Position numbers and translations under genes: made by a program | The notes under the pieces: model-generated | Told to the model about the DNA's origin: nothing | The model's input: the letters and a program-made list of their open reading frames with translations, nothing else | Databases searched by the model: none | Assembly (NCBI GenBank): GCA_030067835.1 | Contig: CP092441.1 | Location: 3,038,001-3,102,000 of the forward strand | Reading direction: 5' to 3' | DNA: 64,000 nt | DNA from: Chakrabartyella piscis | Lineage (GTDB): Bacteria; Bacillota; Clostridia; Lachnospirales; Anaerotignaceae | Shown here: positions 54,789 through 63,356 of the stretch, piece by piece | Numbering within the stretch: the first letter of the stretch is position 1 | Layout of the letters: every line of letters begins with the position of its first letter

Positions 54789-55523
54789 TTGCAAACTTTA
54801 CGCATCGCACTTTGTGAAGATGACAAAGAAGAACAACAACATGTATTACAAGTATTGGAAAAAAGCCATTTTGCTACAAAAATAGATGTTTTTGCAAATG
54901 GTGAGGATTTCCTGCAAGCATTTCAACCCTACCAATATGATTTGATTTTGATGGATATTTTTATGGACGGTTTGACAGGTATTGAGGTCATTACCAAGGT
55001 ACGTACAATGGACAACCATGTTCCAGTTGCTTTTATCACCTCTAGCATGGACTTTACACGTGAAAGCTATCGCCTAGATGCAATCAAATACATTGAAAAA
55101 CCTGCCACCAAAAAAAGCATTATCGACACTTTGCAAATGGCACGCATGAAACAACTATCTGTGGAACATTTGGAAATTCGCATCCAAAACTCCACTAAGA
55201 TATATCCTCTGCATAATATTTTATATATGGAACAAAAGGGACGCAATTTACTGATTTATCTTTTGGGTGGCGAAGTGGTTTCTGCCAACAAAAAACTTTC
55301 TGATGTTGCAGAACAATTGCTGGGAAAAGGCTTTTTGCATTGCCACAAAAGCTATTTGGTGAACCTTGCACATGTACGTGGCATCAATCGTGAGCTTTGT
55401 CTTTTTGAAATGGGAGATGGTAGTAAGGTGTATATTCGCCAAAGAGGATTCTGGGAAATCCAAAAGGAATTTGAAGACTATCTTTTCTCTACAGAGCAGG
55501 AGGTGCTACATGGGGAAACTTAA
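54789..55523 (+). CDS. LytTR family response regulator
   Basis: A 244-residue AgrA/LytR-type regulator. I place the start at TTG 54789: AGGAGG lies seven bases upstream and the receiver begins at once (LQTLRIALCEDDKEEQ). Phosphorylation site Asp56 in LILMDIFMDG, YIEKPATKKSI with the conserved Lys, and a LytTR DNA-binding domain (about 135-235; LEIRIQNSTKIYPLHNILYMEQ, FLHCHKSYLVNLAHV). It overlaps the kinase gene by 14 bases and faces the SLH gene across 190 bases. Confidence 0.9.
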   Translation: MQTLRIALCEDDKEEQQHVLQVLEKSHFATKIDVFANGEDFLQAFQPYQYDLILMDIFMDGLTGIEVITKVRTMDNHVPVAFITSSMDFTRESYRLDAIKYIEKPATKKSIIDTLQMARMKQLSVEHLEIRIQNSTKIYPLHNILYMEQKGRNLLIYLLGGEVVSANKKLSDVAEQLLGKGFLHCHKSYLVNLAHVRGINRELCLFEMGDGSKVYIRQRGFWEIQKEFEDYLFSTEQEVLHGET

Positions 55524-57324
55524 AAGCGTATTGCATCTTTTTGGTGTGGTGATATTGCTCATCCCATTGGTATATTTATTTTTTGTGACTTCTTCATTTG
55601 GCTTTTTCGGTGAATGGAAAGAAACACCTGCAACAGAAATTACGTCTTTTTCTGCACAAATTGATGGTGTGACAGAAGATATCACACTCCCCTATACTTT
55701 CTATGACGATACAGAGCAAGTGATACTCACCACCCAATTGAATTATTCAGGTTACAAACGACTCTATATGAAAAGTGTCTATTCCCCTTTGCGTGTGTAT
55801 GCAAATGATGAATTGCTCTATGAGTATGGTACAGAGGGCACTTATCCCCCTTATCTAAATGACCCGCCTGTACAGACTTCTATGGTGGATTTACCAAATG
55901 AGTCCACCATCACACTACGCATGGAATATACCCACCCATCAACCAGAGAAGATTTGACCATTGAACCACCCCTTGTTGGTACATATCCCTCTATTTTTAC
56001 AGCTCTACTCAATCAACAAGAACCACTTTCTTTGTTGTTTATCTTTTTCCTTGGATTTGGACTTTTGCTTTTGTGTATTGGATTATTTGTTCGTGCATTT
56101 GAGCACCAAGGTGTTTCATTCATCTGGTTGGGACTCATTGTCTTATGTTGTGGCATATGGGGTTTTGGAGAATATGACATTACCTGTATTTTCATACACA
56201 ATGCAAGTATTCTCTACTTATTGGGGTTTGTAGGCATCTATTATTTGCCTGTACCCATACATTTTTATTTCCACTCCATCATTGCATATCGCAACCCAAA
56301 ACCCATCACCATCTGCGGATATGTTTGCCTATTGGTGGCTGTCATCAATACTTTATTGCAGGCAACTTCTGTTTTATCCTTCTACAATGGATTGCCCTAT
56401 TTTATGGTTGTAACATTCTTGAGCTTTCTCTTTGGTTTTGGGTATACCATTTATGAATGGAGAATATATGACAACCATTTGGCAAAACAATTTATATTGC
56501 CTTGGCTGATTATCATTGCTTCTATCCTCATCGAGGTGTCAAAATTTATACAAAAAGCCACCACATCCCATGGTACTTTTGCCCAAATTGGTTTATTGAT
56601 TTTCATTTTGGCGAACAGTATCATCGGTGGCTTCTTAATTCGTAAATCTTTGGCCCTTAAAGAACAAAATCGTTTCATGGAACAGGAATACAAGCTCATG
56701 GAAGTCCAAGTGGCAGAACAACAAAGATATCATCATTTGTTGATGGAAACCAGACAAACCTTACGTCAACAACGTCACGATTTGCACCATCAAATGACGG
56801 TGATTCGCAGTTTGGCAAAAGAAGGTAATATTGAAAAATTAAATCGCCATATGGATACATTAGATGCACAAATTCCAGAAGAATTGCAAATTTTTTGTGA
56901 TAACATTGCTGTGAACACTGTTGTGGCATACTATGCAGCCAAAGCAAAGTCCAATAATATCACACTCAACATTGATTTGGTTGTACCTGAACCTGTAGAA
57001 CAAATTGGTGACAATAGCCTTTGCGTCATCTTTGGGAATATCATGGAAAATGCCATAGAGGCTTGTGGACGCATGAGCGACAGTGGTAAATTCATCACCC
57101 TGACCAGTTATCTCAAAAACGGTATGTTGGTCATCCTACAAAAAAACAGTTTTGAGGGACCACTTCACCCCAATGGAGATAAGTTCTTTTCTTCCAAACG
57201 TGAAGAATTTGGCATAGGTCTTTCTTCTGTACAATCGGTGGCACGCAAATATGGTGGCAATGCAACTTTCACAACTGATGGACGTGTATTCCAATCTGCA
57301 ATTTATGTTCGTATTGAGAAATAA
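55510..57324 (+). CDS. 7TM sensor kinase, GHKL/AgrC type
   Basis: A 604-residue kinase: N-terminal membrane helix, an extracellular beta-rich domain (about 35-165), seven helices (about 170-400; 7TMR-DISM-like), a coiled linker and a GHKL catalytic part with His423 in RQQRHDLHHQMTVI, the N box FGNIMENAIEAC and EFGIGLSSVQSVARKYGG. The ATG at 55510 has CAGGAGG. Partner of the LytTR regulator. Peptide or glycan ligands are typical of such sensors; none is encoded nearby. Confidence 0.88.
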   Translation: MGKLKSVLHLFGVVILLIPLVYLFFVTSSFGFFGEWKETPATEITSFSAQIDGVTEDITLPYTFYDDTEQVILTTQLNYSGYKRLYMKSVYSPLRVYANDELLYEYGTEGTYPPYLNDPPVQTSMVDLPNESTITLRMEYTHPSTREDLTIEPPLVGTYPSIFTALLNQQEPLSLLFIFFLGFGLLLLCIGLFVRAFEHQGVSFIWLGLIVLCCGIWGFGEYDITCIFIHNASILYLLGFVGIYYLPVPIHFYFHSIIAYRNPKPITICGYVCLLVAVINTLLQATSVLSFYNGLPYFMVVTFLSFLFGFGYTIYEWRIYDNHLAKQFILPWLIIIASILIEVSKFIQKATTSHGTFAQIGLLIFILANSIIGGFLIRKSLALKEQNRFMEQEYKLMEVQVAEQQRYHHLLMETRQTLRQQRHDLHHQMTVIRSLAKEGNIEKLNRHMDTLDAQIPEELQIFCDNIAVNTVVAYYAAKAKSNNITLNIDLVVPEPVEQIGDNSLCVIFGNIMENAIEACGRMSDSGKFITLTSYLKNGMLVILQKNSFEGPLHPNGDKFFSSKREEFGIGLSSVQSVARKYGGNATFTTDGRVFQSAIYVRIEK

Positions 57325-57334
57325 CGTAAACAAC

Positions 57335-57360
57335 AGGCAACCACACAGGGTCGCCTCTAC
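57335..57360. repeat. Hairpin repeat after the kinase gene
   Basis: AGGCAACCACACAGGGTCGCC then TCTAC, a variant of the dispersed family; similar to 41986-42013. Confidence 0.5.
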
Positions 57361-57470
57361 ATTTTATTGCATTGTAGTAGACAATTCCCATGTCACATTT
57401 ATCTTACATCAACGCAAAAAGGGTGAGCTAACATTTTCAAAAACCCCACGATTACATATGATTTCTCATT

Positions 57471-57520
57471 AAAAAAACCAGTCAAATCTGCAAATTCAAC
57501 TGGTTGTTTGTTTTTATTTT
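57471..57520. terminator. Bidirectional terminator
   Basis: AACCAGT pairs with ACTGGTT; seven A on one side (T7 on the minus strand) and T-rich DNA on the other, between the convergent kinase and transaldolase genes. Confidence 0.75.
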
Positions 57521-57569
57521 ATACAATTTTACATTTGGTAAAAAAACTATGCCAATAGCACCTTCTATA

Positions 57570-58223
57570 TTATTCGCCAAAAACTGCTTTGTAGTCTGCT
57601 TGGAATTTTGCAATACCAACATCTGTAAGTGGATGTTTTGTCATTTGCACAATGACATCATAAGGCACTGTTGCAATATGGGCACCTGCCAAAGCACAGT
57701 CTGTTACGTGAATTGGATTACGTACGCTTGCTGCAATGATTTCTGTATCCAAACCAGCGATATCAAAAATTTCTACGATTTCACGAATCAAATCTGTTCC
57801 TCTTGTGCTAATGTCATCCAATCTACCCAAGAATGGAGATACATAAGTTGCACCTGCTCTTGCTGCCAAAAGCGCTTGGTTTGCACTGAAAATCAATGTA
57901 ACATTTGTTTTGATACCCTTTGCTGTCAAGGCTTTGCAAGCTTTTAGCCCTTCAATGGTCATAGGAATTTTCACCACCATATTTGGATGAATTGCTGCAA
58001 TTGCAATGCCTTCTGCAATCATACCTTCTGCATCCACTGTGGTTGCTTTGACTTCACCAGAAATAGGTCCATCTACGATAGATGCAATTTCGGCAATGAC
58101 TTCTTCAAACACTCTACCTTCTTTTGCAATCAATGAGGGGTTTGTTGTTACGCCACAAATAACGCCTGTATCATTTGCTTTTTTAATGTCTTCCACTTTC
58201 GCTGTGTCAATAAAAAATTTCAT
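57570..58223 (-). CDS. Transaldolase / fructose-6-phosphate aldolase family protein
   Basis: A 217-residue short transaldolase (TalC/FSA size). The Schiff-base lysine is Lys85 in [11 protein letters not shown], as in FSA; other signatures are [39 protein letters not shown] and FLGRLDDIS. Acts in the pentose phosphate pathway as transaldolase in most Firmicutes; FSA activity is possible. The ATG at 58223 (GGAGG) is preferred over a 17-codon extension. Monocistronic. Confidence 0.92.
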   Translation of the reverse strand: MKFFIDTAKVEDIKKANDTGVICGVTTNPSLIAKEGRVFEEVIAEIASIVDGPISGEVKATTVDAEGMIAEGIAIAAIHPNMVVKIPMTIEGLKACKALTAKGIKTNVTLIFSANQALLAARAGATYVSPFLGRLDDISTRGTDLIREIVEIFDIAGLDTEIIAASVRNPIHVTDCALAGAHIATVPYDVIVQMTKHPLTDVGIAKFQADYKAVFGE

Positions 58224-58648
58224 ATGATTTCTCCTCCTAAAATAGTATAGCAATGTTAAATTTCTCCAAATCAATCACCTGAAAAGAGCATATAAATTGT
58301 TCCATCCATGGTTATATACTATCACAAGGCATTGCTCATTGCAAACATTGAATTGGAACATTTGCAACAAATATTTCCAACGCCAGATATGCAAAGAAAT
58401 TGAAAAAGAAAAACCAAAGTACATATTGCAAAGCCTACCAAAGAGCTAATACCAGAAACATCATTGTAAAAGTTGACTGTTTTTAGGTGTTTTATCAATA
58501 GACGTTTCGTGCAAAAGTATGATATACTGATTCAGGTGAAGCTACATATTCCAGATATAAGATTATTTTTATAGCAATCAGTCTAAGAGGATATTGCAAC
58601 ATTACCGTATCCTCAAAACTCAATTCCATTCAGAACAGAGGTGTTGTT
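58224..58648. promoter_or_regulatory. Intergenic region upstream of the cyclase gene
   Basis: No gene. A likely promoter is TAGACG (about 58499-58504), 18 bases, TATACT (58523-58528) on the plus strand, leaving a leader of about 115 bases. No riboswitch recognised. Confidence 0.4.
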
Positions 58649-60481
58649 ATGAAACATGATGCATTAAAACAAATTAAGCAAAAATTTTTAGTTCCTAAAC
58701 TTATGATCAGTTTGTTGATGACTGTACTTTTTTACTTGATTTATGCCACAGGTTTTTTCAATTATTCCAATTGGACAATGCAAGATACATTTTTCCAGCA
58801 TGAAAAAACAGTATCAGAAAATATAGTTGTCATTGGGGTTACCTCCCACGATTTGCAAGAATATGGTATGTGGCCTTGGGATCGTACAACTTGGGCAAAT
58901 GTGCTTTCAAATATCAATAGCCAAGATGATTTAAAGCCTGCTGCCATCGGTCTGACAATTCCTCTCTATGGTTCATCACAACCAATACCAGATAAACTTC
59001 TGGCTGAAGAAATTGCAAAAGATAACGTGATTTTGGCATGTACTGCAGAATTTAAATTGGATTTTTCTGCTACCTCTGACAATTATAGCGACTCTCAATT
59101 GATTAAAGTTGCCGATATTACATACCCTTACTTGTATCCTGATGACAACATACATTTGGCACATACCAATATCTTATTTGATGAAGATGGTATTTTGCGC
59201 CATAGCTTGCTTGAAATAACTACGCCACAAGGTGGTATCATTGGTTCCATGTCTTATGAAGCTTATAAAATGTATACAGAATTCCATAATATTGATGCTT
59301 CTTTCACACCATATGTGGATGAAAACAATTTTTGGTATGTAGATTATAGTGCTGCCCCTGGTGGATATTTTGATTATAGTGTTGGTGATATTTTGACACA
59401 TAACTATAAACAAGAAGATTTGGCTGGTAAAATCGTTTTAATTGGTGTCTATGACCCAACGCTTATGGATTATTATAGACCTTCCATTTCTTCTTCTGAA
59501 AACATGTATGGCATTGAATTCATTGCAAACTGCACAAATGCCATGATTAACGATGCGGAAATTAGAACTGTAAATAAAAGTACCGAAATCATTTGCTTGT
59601 TGATTGGCACATTTTTCATTACATTCCTTTCCCTGTATCTAAAATTGATTGTTGTAAGCATCTTAAATGTATTGATTTGTATATTGGGTATCTCTGCCAT
59701 TCAATTTGCTTATAGTTATGGCATACTGTATCCGCCTTTCTTCTTTTTAATTGGTTTGATTTCTTGTTATCTCTTATCAATTGGTTTCAACTACTGGTTG
59801 ATATCTTATAACAAAAAACATGTTACAGACGTATTCAAACAATATGTTGACCCGAAAGTTGTAGAAAAACTGATCAACAGCGATATAAACAAAGCGAATT
59901 CCAATGGTGTAACCAGTAATATTGCTGTTTTGTTTGTGGATTTGCGTGGTTTTACAAGTCTTTCTGAAAAATTACCTGCTTCTGATGTTGTTAAAATTCT
60001 AAATGAATTTTTGTCCTTGACTGAAGATTGTATTCGAAAATATGATGGTACCTTAGATAAGTTTATTGGAGATTGTGCAATGGCATTTTGGGGTGCTCCT
60101 AACGCAGTGGAAGATCCTATTTATCGTGCATGTTGTTCAGCCGTAGAAATGATTCGTCGTTCCACCGAATTGACCGATGCAATTTATAAAAAATATAATA
60201 AGAAGATTTCTTTCGGTGTTGGTGTTCACTATGGACCAGCTGTTGTTGGCAATGTCGGCTCTGCTACCCGTTTGGACTATACAGCAATTGGTGACACGGT
60301 AAATACAGCAGCTCGTTTGGAAAGTGCTGCACCTGCTAATACAGTTTATATCTCAGAAATTATAGTTGAAAATATCAATGAATATGCTATTGTCGAAAAG
60401 CTTGAAGACAAACTCAAACTAAAGGGCAAAGAAGCACCAATTGACATCTATATACTCAAGGATATTAAGGAAAAACAATAA
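58649..60481 (+). CDS. CHASE2 domain class III adenylate/guanylate cyclase
   Basis: A 610-residue membrane enzyme: TM helix 17-36, an extracytoplasmic CHASE2 domain (about 40-305, with WPWDRTTWANVL and GKIVLIGVYDP), three TM helices (about 312-392) and a cytoplasmic class III cyclase domain (about 405-605). All catalytic positions are visible: metal Asp431 (VLFVDLRGF) and Asp475 (FIGD), Lys471 and Asp543 (LDYTAIGD; this Lys/Asp pair favours ATP, so cAMP), Asn552 and Arg556 (NTAAR). It should make cyclic nucleotide in response to an external signal. The next gene, an orphan solute-binding lipoprotein, follows 19 bases later. Confidence 0.92.
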   Translation: MKHDALKQIKQKFLVPKLMISLLMTVLFYLIYATGFFNYSNWTMQDTFFQHEKTVSENIVVIGVTSHDLQEYGMWPWDRTTWANVLSNINSQDDLKPAAIGLTIPLYGSSQPIPDKLLAEEIAKDNVILACTAEFKLDFSATSDNYSDSQLIKVADITYPYLYPDDNIHLAHTNILFDEDGILRHSLLEITTPQGGIIGSMSYEAYKMYTEFHNIDASFTPYVDENNFWYVDYSAAPGGYFDYSVGDILTHNYKQEDLAGKIVLIGVYDPTLMDYYRPSISSSENMYGIEFIANCTNAMINDAEIRTVNKSTEIICLLIGTFFITFLSLYLKLIVVSILNVLICILGISAIQFAYSYGILYPPFFFLIGLISCYLLSIGFNYWLISYNKKHVTDVFKQYVDPKVVEKLINSDINKANSNGVTSNIAVLFVDLRGFTSLSEKLPASDVVKILNEFLSLTEDCIRKYDGTLDKFIGDCAMAFWGAPNAVEDPIYRACCSAVEMIRRSTELTDAIYKKYNKKISFGVGVHYGPAVVGNVGSATRLDYTAIGDTVNTAARLESAAPANTVYISEIIVENINEYAIVEKLEDKLKLKGKEAPIDIYILKDIKEKQ

Positions 60482-60500
60482 TTAAAAGGAGCTAATATAT

Positions 60501-61943
60501 ATGAAAAAAATTGTTTTATTATTTTTGATTTGCACCCTTTTCACCAGTGGTTGCGGAAAAACAACTGCCGAATCAACAGAAGCTACACCGATTAATCTTT
60601 CCATTTGGCATTATTATGGTGGTACTGCGGATCAAACCTTCTCCTACTTGGTACAAAATTTCAATCAAACGGTGGGTCAAGAAAAAGGGATTGTTGTTTC
60701 TGCCTTTAGCTATGATGGTGTAAGTGCATTGTCACAAGCCATTCAAAGTTCAGCCAATGGCTCTCCCGGGTCAAATCCAATGCCTTCTATTTTTGCCGCT
60801 TATTCAGACAGCGTTGTTCCTTTAGAATCACAAGGTTTGATTGCAAATTTAGATGAATATTTTACCACCGATGAACTTGAAACATACTATGCTCCTTTTA
60901 TCGAAGAGGGAAGATTTAGCCAAGATGGTCATCTTTCTACTTTGCCCATTGCAAAATCAACTGAAATTTTACATATAAACAAAACGTATTTTGATGATTT
61001 CGCTTTGCAGTGTGGGTATACCTATGATGATCTGAAAACTTGGGAAGGTATTGCTCAGGTTTCAGAGGCTTACTATGAATGGACCGATGCAAAAACCGAA
61101 AAAAAACGTGATGGTAAAGCATTTTTCGGCACTGATGGTATGGCAAACTTTATGATTATCGGTACCAAACAATTGGGTGTTGATATTTTTTCCAAAGAAA
61201 ACGATACCATCACCTTTCACTTGACAGAAGATATTGCCCAAAAAATGTGGGATGTATTTTATATTCCATTTATAAAAGGATATTTTGCTGCCGATGCCTG
61301 GTATCGTTCTGACGATCTTACAAATGGTACCATTGTATCCTATGTTGGGTCAACTGCCAGCTCATACTACTTCCCAGAACAAGTTGTAAGCGATGACAAC
61401 GAATATCTAGATATTGCATGTAAAACCCTGCCTTATCCTTCCTTTGTAGATGGCGATGCTGTTGCCGTTCAACAAGGTGCAAGTATGGTCATTTCAAAAT
61501 CAACACCTGAAGAAGAAGCTGCTGCCGCTGAATTTTTAAAATGGTTTACACAACCTGAAAACAATGCTGGTTTTGCCGTATCCACTGGGTATATGCCTGT
61601 AAAAAACCAAGTTTTAGATGTAGACTTCATATTGGCAGAAATGCAGCGTGATGGTTTTGTGGATGACACTCTACCTATTGTCCAAGCAACATATACCTCC
61701 TATGAACAACTAAACAACTATGATTTATACACAAGTTTACCTTTTGAAGGAAGTGCAGATGTTCGTACAATTTTAGAAAATTCTTTGCCTAATAAAATCA
61801 CTGCCGATAAAGCGATACTAGTAGAACGTGTTATGTCAGGTGAAAATATTGATGATGTCACCCTTGACCTAATCAGTGATGAAAATTTCCAAAGTTGGTA
61901 TCTTGACTTTTGTCAACAGATTGAACATGCTTTCAATGCATAA
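60501..61943 (+). CDS. Orphan extracellular solute-binding lipoprotein (family 1-like)
   Basis: A 480-residue lipoprotein (signal MKKIVLLFLICTLFTSGC, lipobox TSGC) of the UgpB/MalE-type cluster: INLSIWHYYGG, PSIFAAYSDSVVPLESQGLIANLDEYF, LPIAKSTEILHINKTYFDDF, QGASMVISKSTPEEEAAAAEFLKWF. Such proteins bind sugars, glycerol phosphates or similar. No permease or ATPase gene is near; instead it shares a transcript with the CHASE2 cyclase and ends at a terminator. I infer a sensory rather than transport role. AAAGGAG site. Confidence 0.88.
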   Translation: MKKIVLLFLICTLFTSGCGKTTAESTEATPINLSIWHYYGGTADQTFSYLVQNFNQTVGQEKGIVVSAFSYDGVSALSQAIQSSANGSPGSNPMPSIFAAYSDSVVPLESQGLIANLDEYFTTDELETYYAPFIEEGRFSQDGHLSTLPIAKSTEILHINKTYFDDFALQCGYTYDDLKTWEGIAQVSEAYYEWTDAKTEKKRDGKAFFGTDGMANFMIIGTKQLGVDIFSKENDTITFHLTEDIAQKMWDVFYIPFIKGYFAADAWYRSDDLTNGTIVSYVGSTASSYYFPEQVVSDDNEYLDIACKTLPYPSFVDGDAVAVQQGASMVISKSTPEEEAAAAEFLKWFTQPENNAGFAVSTGYMPVKNQVLDVDFILAEMQRDGFVDDTLPIVQATYTSYEQLNNYDLYTSLPFEGSADVRTILENSLPNKITADKAILVERVMSGENIDDVTLDLISDENFQSWYLDFCQQIEHAFNA

Positions 61944-62010
61944 AGGACTTCTTTTTGCAAATATGTTTGCAATCCTCAATTTTTGATGAAATCATATTTC
62001 CAAGTGAAAC

Positions 62011-62054
62011 AAAAAAACGTCAGCCAAACCTTATAGAGGTGACTGACGTTTTTC
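62011..62054 (+). terminator. Terminator after the cyclase operon
   Basis: AAAAACGTCAG pairs with CTGACGTTTTT around CCAAACCTTATAGAGGTGA. Confidence 0.88.
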
Positions 62055-62116
62055 TTATGTTGAGCCTACAATGAAGTGATTCAAACTCCGAAAAGTATCT
62101 CAAGCACTAGTTTCTA

Positions 62117-62157
62117 ATGTTCCCGACGGGAATCGAACCCACGACCTACCGCTTAGG
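62117..62157 (-). pseudogene. 3' fragment of tRNA-Arg (CCT), probable attachment site
   Basis: The minus strand reads CTCCTAAGCGGTAGGTCGTG then GGTTCGATTCCCGTCGGGAA: anticodon loop CTCCTAA (anticodon CCT), variable loop, T arm and acceptor end of tRNA-Arg. The 5' half is missing; the DNA on that side is unrelated. This is the displaced 3' copy left by site-specific integration. Confidence 0.8.
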
Positions 62158-62409
62158 AGTTCGGTCAGCGAAGTGTTTTGCTTTCTCTAATAACACTCAC
62201 AAACACCCACAAACACTAGGATTTCTTATGATTTGGTTGTTTTTCATTCTCCAACGCTAGATACCAATATCCTACTCTTTTTCGCCCTCTTGTTTGCACT
62301 TTGTTAGCTACAAGGGTTTTTGCAAGTAGATGTTACTGGTTCAAATTATACCACAAGCATACATAAACTTCTATATAAATGCTGCACAAACTCAAGTTTT
62401 CATCATATA
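62158..62409. other. Left end of the integrative element, no gene seen
   Basis: Between the tRNA fragment and parA; contains ACAAACACCCACAAACACTA, a short direct repeat, possibly near recombinase arm sites. No gene. Confidence 0.4.
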
Positions 62410-62460
62410 AAAGGCTCGTTTTGTATTCCAATTTTGGAGTATGAAACGAGCCTTTTTTTG
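62410..62460 (+). terminator. Strong terminator ahead of parA
   Basis: AGGCTCGTTT pairs with AAACGAGCCT (9-10 bp) around a 20-nt loop that itself pairs (TATTCCAATTTTGGAGTA), then T7. Could insulate the element or act as a leader attenuator. Confidence 0.8.
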
Positions 62461-62534
62461 TTTGCAATCGAATTTAGAAGTTGTCGGTTGCGTAGTAGTT
62501 ATTACCTATTATAAACGAAAGGAGGAACGAAATT

Positions 62535-63356
62535 TTGAATGCCAAAGTCCTTGCTGTCGCTAACCAAAAAGGTGGTGTCGGCAAAACAACAACTTGTGCC
62601 AATCTAGGTATTGGTCTTGCTCGTGAGGGTAAGAAGGTGCTGCTTATTGATTGTGATCCACAAGGTAGTTTATCTATCAGTTTGGGTAATCCACAGCCAG
62701 ATAGTATTCCCACTACCTTATCCACAATTATGAGTAAAGTAATTACAGATACTCCACTTGAACTAAAAGAAGGTATCATCACTCATGCTGAGGGTGTGGA
62801 CTTACTTCCTGCAAATATTGAATTATCTGGTACGGAAGTCGGTCTAGTAAACACCATGAGCAGAGAAAGTATTTTGAAACAGTATATTGAAACTGTGAAG
62901 AAAGACTATCAATTCATATTGATAGATTGTATGCCATCTCTTGGTATGCTCACTGTCAATGCACTAGCTTGTGCTGATAGTGTCATTATTCCTGTGCAAG
63001 CTCAATACCTACCTGCAAAGGGACTTGAACAATTACTTCAAACAGTAGCTAAGGTACGAAAGCAAATTAATCCGAAATTAAACATTGATGGCATACTACT
63101 TACTATGGTAGATAACCGAACCAATTTTGCGAAAGATATTGCTGCTCTACTGCGAGATACCTATGGAAGTAAAATCAAAGTGTTTGGTACAGAGATACCA
63201 CATTCAGTACGAGCAGCTGAAACCAGTGCCGAGGGCAAGAGTATTTATGCTCACGATCCAAAAGGCAAAGTAGCAGAAGCCTACACCAATCTCACAAAGG
63301 AGGTGATAAAGATTGAAAAGCTCCGTCAAAAACATAAATCTGACATCGGTAGATGA
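62535..63356 (+). CDS. parA: ParA/Soj family ATPase
   Basis: A 273-residue partition ATPase with the deviant Walker A KGGVGKTT (12-19), LLIDCDPQGSLSISLG (Walker A'), FILIDCMPSLGMLTVNAL (Walker B) and the C-terminal EIPHSVRAAETSAEGKSIYAHDPKGKVAEAY of Soj-like proteins. The start is TTG with AAAGGAGG nine bases upstream. On integrative conjugative elements ParA with ParB stabilises the excised circle. It overlaps parB by 44 bases. Confidence 0.93.
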   Translation: MNAKVLAVANQKGGVGKTTTCANLGIGLAREGKKVLLIDCDPQGSLSISLGNPQPDSIPTTLSTIMSKVITDTPLELKEGIITHAEGVDLLPANIELSGTEVGLVNTMSRESILKQYIETVKKDYQFILIDCMPSLGMLTVNALACADSVIIPVQAQYLPAKGLEQLLQTVAKVRKQINPKLNIDGILLTMVDNRTNFAKDIAALLRDTYGSKIKVFGTEIPHSVRAAETSAEGKSIYAHDPKGKVAEAYTNLTKEVIKIEKLRQKHKSDIGR

